A stretch of 8,163 bases of DNA from an uncultured Succinatimonas sp. GTDB lineage: Bacteria > Pseudomonadota > Gammaproteobacteria > Enterobacterales > Succinivibrionaceae. Made by a program: the position numbers and the translations under genes. Of this stretch, positions 1 to 8,163 are shown piece after piece. The stretch is taken from NCBI GenBank assembly GCA_902465145.1, contig CABQMD010000031.1, positions 1 through 8,163 of the forward strand, in the 5' to 3' direction. Below the pieces are notes generated by a model. The model was not told the origin of the DNA. It saw only the letters and a program-made list of their open reading frames with translations, and made no database searches. The stretch's first letter is position 1; the number at the start of each line of letters is the position of its first letter.

Positions 1-4
1 ATTT

Positions 5-36
5 TTTGCAAAAAGCACTTGCTTTGCAAAAAGCAC
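5..36. repeat. 14-nt direct repeat upstream of leuA
   Basis: The 14-mer TTTGCAAAAAGCAC occurs perfectly at 5-18 and 23-36, a period of 18 bp. Each copy contains the palindrome TTGCAA (6-11 and 24-29), and two further TTGCAA copies lie at 48-53 and 89-94, so there are four in under 100 bp just before the operon. The first copy also sits in a 12-bp palindrome (3-14), and the second can fold as a short hairpin (21-34, GCTTT/AAAGC with a GCAA loop). The repeat overlaps the best promoter candidate. Its function is unknown: a tandem protein-binding site or an RNA element are both possible. Confidence 0.75.
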
Positions 37-46
37 GATATATGAT
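19..46 (+). promoter_or_regulatory. Candidate leuA operon promoter
   Basis: A TATGAT box at 41-46 (one mismatch to TATAAT) lies 16 bp after a weak TTGCTT box at 19-24 that matches the -35 consensus only in TTG. A start near 53 would give a leader of about 50 nt. The weak -35 box overlaps the direct repeat, which would suit an activator-dependent promoter; that is inference. A promoter upstream of the window is equally possible. Confidence 0.4.
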
Positions 47-97
47 GTTGCAAACGCCGGAACTTTCCGGTTCATTTAACTTAGGTTTTTGCAAGGC
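21..97 (+). promoter_or_regulatory. Inverted repeat that could mask the leuA ribosome binding site
   Basis: Positions 21-32 (GCTTTGCAAAAA) can pair with 86-97 (TTTTTGCAAGGC) over 12 positions, eleven Watson-Crick and one G-U. The right arm contains the leuA Shine-Dalgarno AAGG (93-96). The first repeat copy (6-14) can form nine of the same pairs, so two upstream copies could compete for the site. The left arm can instead form its own 5-bp hairpin (21-34). This matters at the RNA level only if transcription starts before about position 21. Confidence 0.35.
57..70 (+). promoter_or_regulatory. Small leader palindrome/hairpin
   Basis: CCGGAACTTTCCGG is a 14-bp inverted repeat that can fold as a 5-bp stem with a 4-nt loop. 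It is not followed by a T-run, so it is not a convincing attenuator-terminator. It may be a leader hairpin or a DNA site. Confidence 0.35.
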
Positions 98-102
98 TTA
101 CT

Positions 103-2770
<2,668 letters not shown>

Positions 2771-2795
2771 TCATTAAAAAAGTCAGGTATAAAAA

Positions 2796-4202
2796 ATGGG
2801 TAAAACTCTTTACGAGAAAGTTTATGACAGTCACGTCGTCTTCCGTCAGGAAGGCGAACTGCCTACTCTCTTTATCGATCGTCACCTCTGCCATGAAGTG
2901 ACTTCCCCTCAGGCCTTTGCTGGTCTTGAAGCGGCCAATCGCAAATTACGTCATCCCGAGCTTACGCTCGCTACCATGGATCACGACATTTCAACTCGTG
3001 AACAGAGTATTGAAGCATGCTCTCCCATGGCTCAGACCCAGATAAAGGCACTTATCAACAATACCAAGAAATTTAATGTAACCTTGTTCGGCTTGGGAGA
3101 TCCCAATCAGGGCATTGTACACATAGTAGGACCGCAGGTAGGTTTCACTCTGCCCGGCACCACCTTGGTATGCGGTGACTCTCATACCGCCACCCACGGA
3201 GCTTTCGGCGCTTTGGCTTTCGGGATCGGCACTTCCGAAGTCGAACACGTCATGGCCACTCAGACCTTGAAACAGGCCAAATACAAGACCATGAAGATAG
3301 AATGCTCCGGTAAGCTTTCGCCTGCTTGCAGCGCCAAAGATCTGATTTTGGCAATCATAGGCAAGCTCACCACTGCAGGCGGAACTGGGTATGCCGTGGA
3401 GTTCTGCGGTGAAGCCGTACGTGCTTTGTCCATGGACGGACGCATGACTTTATCAAACATGGCTATCGAGTTCGGTGCCACCGTAGGTATGATTGCTCCC
3501 GATGAAACTACATTTGAATATATCAAAGGTCGTCTCATGGCACCAAAAGGCAAGGCTTTTGAAGAAGCTGTTGCATATTGGAAGACCTTAAAGTCGGATC
3601 CTGACGCCCACTTTGACAAAGTGGTTACTTTGGATGCCTCGGTCATCGAACCTCAGCTTACCTGGGGTACCAACCCAGGTCAGGAATGTGCCATCACCGC
3701 CTGCGTACCGTCACCTGACGATTTTGCCGATCCCATCGTAAGCAAGTCCTGCGCCGACGCACTTGCCTATATCGATCTCAAACCTCATCAGAAGATTGCA
3801 GGCACTCCGGTTGACTACGTGTTCATCGGTTCCTGCACCAACGGCCGTATCGAAGATTTCCGCGCCGCTGCAGCCGTACTCAAGGGTCGTCATATTGCCC
3901 AAAACATCAAACTTGCCATTGCCGTTCCCGGTACCCAATGGGTTAAAGCTCAGGCAGAGCGCGAAGGTCTTGATAAGATCTTCAAGGATGCAGGTTTTGA
4001 GTGGAGACTTCCCGGGTGCTCCATGTGCCTTGCCATGAACGATGATCGTGCCCCTGCAGGTATGCGTGTGGCCTCAACCTCAAACCGCAACTTCGTAGGA
4101 CGCCAGGGCAAAGGCTCCCGTACTCATTTGATGAGTCCTGCCTCAGCTGCCGCCTGTGCGGTAAAAGGTTGTCTTGCCGATGTACGCGAGTTTTTAAAAT
4201 AA
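2796..4202 (+). CDS. leuC: 3-isopropylmalate dehydratase, large subunit
   Basis: Large subunit of isopropylmalate isomerase, an aconitase-family enzyme that interconverts 2- and 3-isopropylmalate with LeuD. It has 468 residues (466 in E. coli). The [4Fe-4S] ligands are C347 (in FIGSCTNGR), C408 and C411 (in PGCSMC), at or next to the E. coli positions. The family stretch [20 protein letters not shown] is intact in the N-terminal half. The cluster makes the enzyme oxygen-sensitive, as is known for the family. The start is ATG 2796 with only a weak AGG (2785-2787) eight bases upstream. It ends with a TAA that overlaps the strong Shine-Dalgarno of leuD. The spacing and the partner gene exclude aconitase and homoaconitase as better names. 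Confidence 0.97.
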   Translation: MGKTLYEKVYDSHVVFRQEGELPTLFIDRHLCHEVTSPQAFAGLEAANRKLRHPELTLATMDHDISTREQSIEACSPMAQTQIKALINNTKKFNVTLFGLGDPNQGIVHIVGPQVGFTLPGTTLVCGDSHTATHGAFGALAFGIGTSEVEHVMATQTLKQAKYKTMKIECSGKLSPACSAKDLILAIIGKLTTAGGTGYAVEFCGEAVRALSMDGRMTLSNMAIEFGATVGMIAPDETTFEYIKGRLMAPKGKAFEEAVAYWKTLKSDPDAHFDKVVTLDASVIEPQLTWGTNPGQECAITACVPSPDDFADPIVSKSCADALAYIDLKPHQKIAGTPVDYVFIGSCTNGRIEDFRAAAAVLKGRHIAQNIKLAIAVPGTQWVKAQAEREGLDKIFKDAGFEWRLPGCSMCLAMNDDRAPAGMRVASTSNRNFVGRQGKGSRTHLMSPASAAACAVKGCLADVREFLK

Positions 4203-4212
4203 GGAGAGAGTC

Positions 4213-4833
4213 ATGGAAAAATTCACCGTTTACGAAGGTGTGGCGGTTCCTCTGGACTCTGCCAACATCGATACTGATCAGATCATTCCCAAGCAGTTTT
4301 TGCTCGCCGTAAGCCGTAAGGGATTCGGAAAGCACCTGTTCCACGACTGGCGCTATTTGGACGATGCTGAAACTCGTCCTAACCCAGAATTTAATCTGAA
4401 CAAACCGGAATATAAAGGTGCAACCATTTTGGTAGCCCGTGACAATTTCGGCAACGGTTCATCCCGTGAGCATGCTCCCTGGGCTCTTATGGACTACGGA
4501 TTCAGAGCGGTAATTGCTCCGAGCTTTGCCTCCATCTTCAACAACAATTCCTTAGGCAACGGTCTTTTGCCGTTACGTCTTAAAGAAGATGAAGTGGATC
4601 AGATCTTTAAGGTATTGGAAAAAGCCCCAGGTACCAAGATCCGCATTTCACTTGTAGATATGACCGTTGAATGTGCCGATCTGCACTTTACCTTCAACCT
4701 TGACGAATTCAGACGTCACTGCCTGTTGGAAGGACTGGATGCAATTTCCCTGACCCTTCAGCATGAAGATGAAATTGCCTCTTATGAAAAAAGCAATCCT
4801 GACTGGTTAACTCCTGATAAGTCAGCTCTTTAA
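4213..4833 (+). CDS. leuD: 3-isopropylmalate dehydratase, small subunit
   Basis: Small (swivel-domain) subunit that completes the LeuCD isomerase active site. It has 206 residues, about the usual 200. Conserved segments are NIDTDQIIPKQFL (18-30) and DNFGNGSSREHAPWAL (from 77), followed by APSFASIFNNNSLGNG, which identify the aconitase C-terminal domain of the bacterial LeuD type. A strong AAGGAG (4201-4206) six bases before ATG 4213 overlaps the leuC stop codon, so production of the two subunits is likely coupled. It is the last gene of the operon, with the terminator beginning 8 nt after the stop. Confidence 0.97.
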   Translation: MEKFTVYEGVAVPLDSANIDTDQIIPKQFLLAVSRKGFGKHLFHDWRYLDDAETRPNPEFNLNKPEYKGATILVARDNFGNGSSREHAPWALMDYGFRAVIAPSFASIFNNNSLGNGLLPLRLKEDEVDQIFKVLEKAPGTKIRISLVDMTVECADLHFTFNLDEFRRHCLLEGLDAISLTLQHEDEIASYEKSNPDWLTPDKSAL

Positions 4834-4841
4834 TCAACTGC

Positions 4842-4869
4842 AAGGCCCGGTTCTTCCGGGCTTTTTATT
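4842..4869 (+). terminator. Rho-independent terminator of the leu operon
   Basis: GGCCCGG/CCGGGCT-type hairpin: GCCCGG (4845-4850) pairs with CCGGGC (4856-4861) around a 5-nt TTCTT loop. A G-T and two A-T pairs extend the stem outward, and the 3' side runs directly into five T residues (4862-4866) and ATT. It lies just after the leuD stop, so leuABCD and galM are probably separate transcription units. Confidence 0.9.
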
Positions 4870-4926
4870 CTGCATTTAACTCCCCTGCTTGTACCTTCGG
4901 ATCAGGTGTCTTTCACAAAAAAAGCC

Positions 4927-4932
4927 TATAAT
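4927..4932 (+). promoter_or_regulatory. Candidate galM promoter (-10 box)
   Basis: A perfect TATAAT at 4927-4932 lies 31 bp before the galM ATG and downstream of the leu terminator. No good -35 hexamer is present at 16-18 bp, so the promoter may rely on an activator or an upstream A-rich tract. A ribosome binding site AAGGA (4952-4956) lies seven bases before the start. Confidence 0.55.
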
Positions 4933-4963
4933 CTGCACATAACCATCTTTCAAGGAATAAAAA

Positions 4964-6007
4964 ATGGCTGACAATACCAAATACTCGGAAAAACCTGAGC
5001 TTAAAACCATAAGCAATAACAACGGTCTTAGCGTCACCATCATGGACTGGGGCGCAACCATCATTTCGATAAAAGTACCTGTATACGGTGAAGCTAAACC
5101 CCGTGAGGTTTTACTCGGCGTATCAGATCCCGAGCAATGGTCAACTCAATCCTGTTACTTCAATGCCACCATAGGACGTTTTGCCAACCGCATTGCCGAT
5201 AACAGTTTTGAAATCGACGGCAAAGCATATCATTTGAAATCAAACGACAGACATACTCTTCACGGAGGAGTCGAAGGTTTTGACAAACGTCGTTTTACTT
5301 TAGTGAAACAATCGGAAAACTCACTTACCTATGAGTTAGTTTCAAATGACGGTGACATGGGCTTTCCCGGTAATTACACTTTAAGAGTAACTTATACCGT
5401 AACTGCCGATAACTCGCTCTTAGTTGAATATTTGGGAAGCTGTGATCAAAAATGCTGGTCCTGCATTACCAATCATGCTTACTTTAACTTAAACGGCAAA
5501 AACTCTTCAGCACTCAATCACACCGTATGGTTTGATTCTACTGAATACCTGCCATGCGATGCCGACTCGATCCCTACAGGAGAAGTACGCAAAGTACGCG
5601 GTAGCGCCTTTGACTTTAATTCAGCTCCAAAGACCGTGGGACAAGACTTCATGCGCGATGAGCAGATGGAGCTTGCTTTGGGATATGATCACCCCTTCAT
5701 CATCGCAGGCGATCCTTTAAAGCCTTTTGCAAAAGTTGCCTCTGATGACGGCAGCGTTAAGATGGAGCTCTACACTGACTACCCTGCCTTCCAGTTCTAC
5801 TCAGGAAACTATATCTACAGTCCGGATCCTGCAAAGCAGATAGTTGCCCGTGACGACGGTAAGGTTTATCAGGCACAAAGCGCTTTGTGTTTTGAACCGG
5901 AGTTCTATCCTGACTGCCCGCATCTGCCTCAATTTGCAGATAGAAATTCCATGGTAACCCCTGAGGCTCCGCTTTCAAGATTCATCTGCTATAAGTTTAA
6001 GATTTGA
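4964..6007 (+). CDS. galM: Aldose 1-epimerase (galactose mutarotase)
   Basis: Interconverts the alpha and beta anomers of galactose, glucose and related aldoses, usually feeding the Leloir pathway. At 347 residues it matches bacterial GalM (about 340-350). Recognisable elements are the N-terminal WGATI strand, GRFANRIADNSF, HTLHGG (97-102, a substrate-binding histidine), NHAYFNL (170-176, H171 the expected catalytic acid), GYDHPF (240-245, D242 substrate contact) and LCFEPEFYPD with E311 as the expected catalytic base. In many relatives this last motif reads E-T-Q with FPD, so it is somewhat divergent here. No signal peptide is seen, so it is probably cytosolic. No galK, galT or galE is in the window; galM stands alone between the leu operon and a convergent catabolic cluster. 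The sugar actually used is not proven by sequence. Confidence 0.92.
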   Translation: MADNTKYSEKPELKTISNNNGLSVTIMDWGATIISIKVPVYGEAKPREVLLGVSDPEQWSTQSCYFNATIGRFANRIADNSFEIDGKAYHLKSNDRHTLHGGVEGFDKRRFTLVKQSENSLTYELVSNDGDMGFPGNYTLRVTYTVTADNSLLVEYLGSCDQKCWSCITNHAYFNLNGKNSSALNHTVWFDSTEYLPCDADSIPTGEVRKVRGSAFDFNSAPKTVGQDFMRDEQMELALGYDHPFIIAGDPLKPFAKVASDDGSVKMELYTDYPAFQFYSGNYIYSPDPAKQIVARDDGKVYQAQSALCFEPEFYPDCPHLPQFADRNSMVTPEAPLSRFICYKFKI

Positions 6008-6078
6008 TTTAAAAATTACGTAATTCAGATCTTAACTGATTGATATCATGTAATTTATTCTTAAACATAAATGACATC

Positions 6079-6105
6079 GTTGCCTATCAGAAATTGATAG
6101 GCAAC
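6079..6105. terminator. 11-bp perfect inverted repeat, possible bidirectional terminator
   Basis: GTTGCCTATCA (6079-6089) and TGATAGGCAAC (6095-6105) form a perfect 11-bp stem with a 5-nt loop. It lies 71 nt after the galM stop, between convergent genes, where a two-way terminator is expected. Neither side carries a real T-run (ATAATTACATTTT on the plus side), so termination is not certain and an operator role is an alternative. Confidence 0.5.
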
Positions 6106-6217
6106 ATAATTACATTTTGTGAATGGACAAAATCAAAAAACATTACTGCAACAAAAATAAAGTAGCCCTGCTTGACGCAAATTGACCAATGTATCGTAGG
6201 CTCTGATCCGCATTACA

Positions 6218-6244
6218 AATTTGTGAGACAGTGTCCCACAAATT
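6218..6244. terminator. Second 27-bp inverted repeat, possible terminator of the minus-strand cluster
   Basis: AATTTGTG (6218-6225) pairs with CACAAATT (6237-6244). After one A/C mismatch, GAC pairs with GTC around an AGT loop. It begins 18 nt past the regulator stop codon in the direction of the minus strand. No clear T-run follows on that strand, whereas the plus side is moderately T-rich. Terminator, mRNA-stabilising hairpin and protein site are all possible. Confidence 0.45.
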
Positions 6245-6262
6245 GTTGTCGTTTTAGTCTGT

Positions 6263-7021
6263 TTAATTTCTGCTTACTGATTTGGCAATGCGATTTTTCA
6301 CATCATCCAAATTTTGTTGAATATGCAATCTCATGGCCTCTTCTGCTGCGTGTGCATCTTTCTTCAAAATGGCATTTACAACCATTTGATGTGTTTCCAC
6401 AGCCTGCTCACATAACTTCCTGTCTGTAAGATTAATAAGATAAGGAATACCGGAGTAAATGATCTGCATCATCGTTTTAAGGATCACATTTTCCGTACAA
6501 GAAGCGATAGCACTGTGAAATTTAATATCAGCGCCTTCATGATCCTTACCAGAACTGACCAAACGAATGACCTCAGCCTGAGCTGCTGCTATGGCATCGA
6601 ATTGCTCCGGAGTGGCCATCAAGGCTGCGTTATAAGCAAGTTTTGGCTCAATCATGAGTCTTACCTCACAAAGATCGCAACCTAATTGCAATTTGTCATT
6701 ATGAAAGCGAAAGCCAAAAGGATCTGATTGAACACCGGGAAGAGCCGATACAAAGGTACCTCGACCGCGATGGATCTCCAAAATATTTTGACTAACGAGT
6801 CGCTTTACCGCTTCTCTAACAGTGCTACGGCTTACTCCCAGCAGACTTACAAGTTCAGCCTCAGTAGGCAACATAGAGGCTGCAGGATATTCTCCGCTTT
6901 GAATTTTATTTATAAGAGTATCCGCCACCAATTCAGATTTTGAACGAGTGTTAAGAAGCTTTAGCGAAGCACGTAATTCCATTTCAGGCGCCATACTCTC
7001 TTTTTTATTATTCAACGTCAT
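6263..7021 (-). CDS. GntR-family transcriptional regulator, FadR subfamily (FCD domain)
   Basis: DNA-binding regulator that probably controls the neighbouring catabolic genes in response to a small organic acid or sugar derivative. From the ATG at 7021 it has 252 residues. The N-terminal winged helix-turn-helix covers about 28-92, with LPTEAEL (51-57), the recognition helix SRSTVREAVKRL (64-75) and the wing RGRGTFV (85-91). The C-terminal FCD domain contains EVRLMIEPKLAYNAA and the expected metal and ligand residues D165, H169, H211 and H233. The reading frame stays open five codons further, to a TTG at 7036, but no Shine-Dalgarno precedes it. The ATG at 7021 directly follows GAAGAGAGG, and a third candidate ATG lies at 6994, so the exact start is uncertain. 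It follows the TIM-barrel gene by 65 nt without a visible terminator and may be cotranscribed with it. The effector cannot be inferred; members of this subfamily often respond to hexonates, lactate or galactonate. Confidence 0.9.
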   Translation of the reverse strand: MTLNNKKESMAPEMELRASLKLLNTRSKSELVADTLINKIQSGEYPAASMLPTEAELVSLLGVSRSTVREAVKRLVSQNILEIHRGRGTFVSALPGVQSDPFGFRFHNDKLQLGCDLCEVRLMIEPKLAYNAALMATPEQFDAIAAAQAEVIRLVSSGKDHEGADIKFHSAIASCTENVILKTMMQIIYSGIPYLINLTDRKLCEQAVETHQMVVNAILKKDAHAAEEAMRLHIQQNLDDVKNRIAKSVSRN

Positions 7022-7086
7022 CCTCTCTTCACTCAATACAAAACAGCTTAAAACGGATATTTTATCGCGGACTTTGGTACGCTACA

Positions 7087-7983
7087 TCACAGCCAAGAGT
7101 TTTTTATCAGAGTCTGTTTTAAGGATACGGCTGCCTTTTCGATGATCTGTTGCTGGGAGAAAACCCTTTCATACTCATCGTTAAAAACTTCAGTGGATAC
7201 CATTCCAGAGTAAAATGTAGACGCCAACCTTTGCAAAAAGAGATCAACATCGACTGCATCACCGTCGTCTAAAAAACGACGCCACGATTGATCGATGATT
7301 TCATGCGTACAATCAGGCATCACCCCATTCATAAGATGAACGGCTCTGATATCATCAGCATTAATCTTTGAGAAATCAAAATCACTGCTTAAATTTTTTA
7401 AGAATAAATTGCAGGAATCAAGCACGATGCCAATATTATTGCAAGCAACGGCATCGATAATTTCCTTGGCAAAATCTGCATCCCTAACAAGACTTCTTTC
7501 AAGACCTACAGGTTCAAATATGAAGCAGATCTCAGGCAATTCGCAGCACAACCTTTTTAAAGCCGTAACACACATGTTAAAGGCATCATTCCTCGAAAAA
7601 GAGGCTGCTTCCAGACGATTTTTTAGCAACGGTGCTACGGCTATCACCTGAGAAGTTCCAGTTATCGCATGCATTTCCTTTAACAAATTCAGCCGTGCAT
7701 GAAACTCGGCATGTTCCTCTTTACAGTCGTCACTTGTAAAAAGCCCCGGATATAAATACAAAGCATTGATGGGACCTTGGCACAAACCGTGCTTCTTCAG
7801 GTTTTGTCCCAATAATTCCAAGGATCCGCCTGTCTGTAAAAAACTTTCTACACAATCAAAACGTAACTCTATTTCCTCAAATCCGGCCCTCGCGGCATAC
7901 GCTATATCTCCAAGAATGTTTTTAAAATCCTTGGTACAAGCCTCGTTGTAGCAAAGACGAGTTATATTCTTTTTTTCAATCAT
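7087..7983 (-). CDS. Sugar phosphate isomerase/epimerase-like TIM-barrel protein
   Basis: A 298-residue protein that I place in the xylose-isomerase-like TIM-barrel (AP endonuclease 2) superfamily, which includes IolE/IolI and ketose 3-epimerases. Support comes from strand-end residues at the usual spacing of the metal site: E157 (in FIFEP), D189 (in GIVLDSCN), H216 (in IRAVHLMNG) and E265 (in STEVFNDEY). The N-terminal GFEEIELR strand also fits. The His normally found three residues after the metal aspartate is Asn here (N192), so the substrate pocket may differ. Twelve cysteines are present, many for a cytosolic barrel. No signal peptide is seen. The ATG overlaps the stop of the upstream gene in ATGA, pointing to translational coupling with that oxidoreductase. 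A role in inositol, sugar or sugar-acid catabolism is likely; the exact reaction is not determinable, and confidence in the superfamily is moderate to high. Confidence 0.8.
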   Translation of the reverse strand: MIEKKNITRLCYNEACTKDFKNILGDIAYAARAGFEEIELRFDCVESFLQTGGSLELLGQNLKKHGLCQGPINALYLYPGLFTSDDCKEEHAEFHARLNLLKEMHAITGTSQVIAVAPLLKNRLEAASFSRNDAFNMCVTALKRLCCELPEICFIFEPVGLERSLVRDADFAKEIIDAVACNNIGIVLDSCNLFLKNLSSDFDFSKINADDIRAVHLMNGVMPDCTHEIIDQSWRRFLDDGDAVDVDLFLQRLASTFYSGMVSTEVFNDEYERVFSQQQIIEKAAVSLKQTLIKNSWL

Positions 7984-8163
7984 TTACTTCTGTGCTCTTC
8001 ACTTATCCAGACTGGTTCGTCTTTTTTTGTAAGTGTATATACGGCCTCACATACCTCGACAGTAGCTCGTCCGGCTTCACCGTCTGCACACAGAATTTCC
8101 TGTCCTGCCACGGCTCCTAAAAAATTTGCGATGCTCTGTTCATGAAAATAATTCATCTTATCC
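7980..8163 (-). CDS. Probable Gfo/Idh/MocA-family oxidoreductase, C-terminal fragment
   Basis: An open frame enters from beyond the window end and stops at TGA (7980-7982), leaving 60 residues of a C-terminus, starting DKMNYFHEQSIANF. The pattern of an aromatic-rich helix with F-L-G-A-V-A-G-Q, then ADGEAGRATVEVCEAVYTLTKK and a V-W-I strand, is characteristic of the end of NAD(P)-dependent Gfo/Idh/MocA sugar dehydrogenases, where a D-G-x-x-A/G-R-x-x-x-E motif precedes a helix ending in Y-x-S/L. The Rossmann domain and the EKP catalytic motif lie outside the window, so the name rests on the tail only. The stop overlaps the start of the TIM-barrel gene by 4 nt. Oxidoreductases of this family commonly sit beside such isomerases in inositol and sugar catabolic operons. 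What the sequence shows is the frame, the overlap and the motif; the substrate is unknown. Confidence 0.72.
   Translation of the reverse strand, partial: DKMNYFHEQSIANFLGAVAGQEILCADGEAGRATVEVCEAVYTLTKKDEPVWISEEHRSK

Larger units (their letters stand above)
6008..6262. other. Convergent intergenic region, no gene seen
   Basis: About 255 bp separate the 3' ends of galM (plus strand) and the GntR-type regulator (minus strand). I see no credible coding sequence. It is AT-rich and holds a 12-bp palindrome AATTACGTAATT (6014-6025) and two 27-bp inverted repeats listed separately. An 8-bp outer inverted repeat, ATGTAATT (6048-6055) and AATTACAT (6108-6115), flanks the first of these but could be chance in AT-rich sequence. 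Confidence 0.7.

Noticed and set aside
6172..6210. TTGACG and TTGACC as -35 boxes of a plus-strand promoter
   Set aside because: No acceptable -10 box lies 16-18 bp downstream and no gene follows on that strand.
6172..6429. Plus-strand 85-codon frame after galM as a small gene
   Set aside because: It begins with TTG, has no ribosome binding site, and most of it is antisense to the conserved FCD domain of the GntR-type regulator.
7056..7066. GATA-TTT-TATC as an operator between the TIM-barrel gene and the regulator
   Set aside because: Arms of only four bases in AT-rich sequence are expected by chance, and the match to FadR-type sites is poor.

Overview
The window looks like a chromosomal segment of a gammaproteobacterium. 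The evidence is the four-gene leuA-leuB-leuC-leuD order, the enteric-like sequences of the Leu enzymes, and catalytic residues that fall within one position of my recalled E. coli numbering. A host-associated anaerobe such as a Succinivibrionaceae member would fit, but this is a guess from protein flavour only. Nothing marks the window as a mobile or phage region: there is no transposase, integrase, tRNA, rRNA or CRISPR array.

Positions 1-4866 hold a complete plus-strand leucine biosynthesis operon with tight spacing (1, 25 and 10 nt between genes), closed by a good rho-independent terminator. LeuA makes 2-isopropylmalate from acetyl-CoA and 2-oxoisovalerate. LeuC and LeuD together isomerise it to 3-isopropylmalate. 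LeuB oxidises that to the precursor of 2-oxoisocaproate. The 102 nt before leuA contain no leucine-rich leader peptide. They do contain a 14-nt direct repeat, four TTGCAA palindromes and an inverted repeat that can pair with the leuA ribosome binding site; this is the most unusual feature of the window.

Positions 4867-6007 hold a separately promoted galM (aldose 1-epimerase). Positions 6008-6262 are a convergent intergenic region without a gene, containing two 27-bp inverted repeats.

Positions 6263-8163 are on the minus strand. Read in the direction of transcription they hold the C-terminal end of a probable Gfo/Idh/MocA-type oxidoreductase (running off the window), a sugar-phosphate-isomerase-like TIM-barrel protein joined to it by a 4-nt ATGA overlap, and a FadR-subfamily GntR regulator with an FCD ligand domain. 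This is the typical make-up of a small carbohydrate, inositol or sugar-acid catabolic cluster with its own regulator; the substrate cannot be read from the window. I see no clear novel defence or mobile system. The findings are regulatory architecture and an unassigned catabolic cluster.
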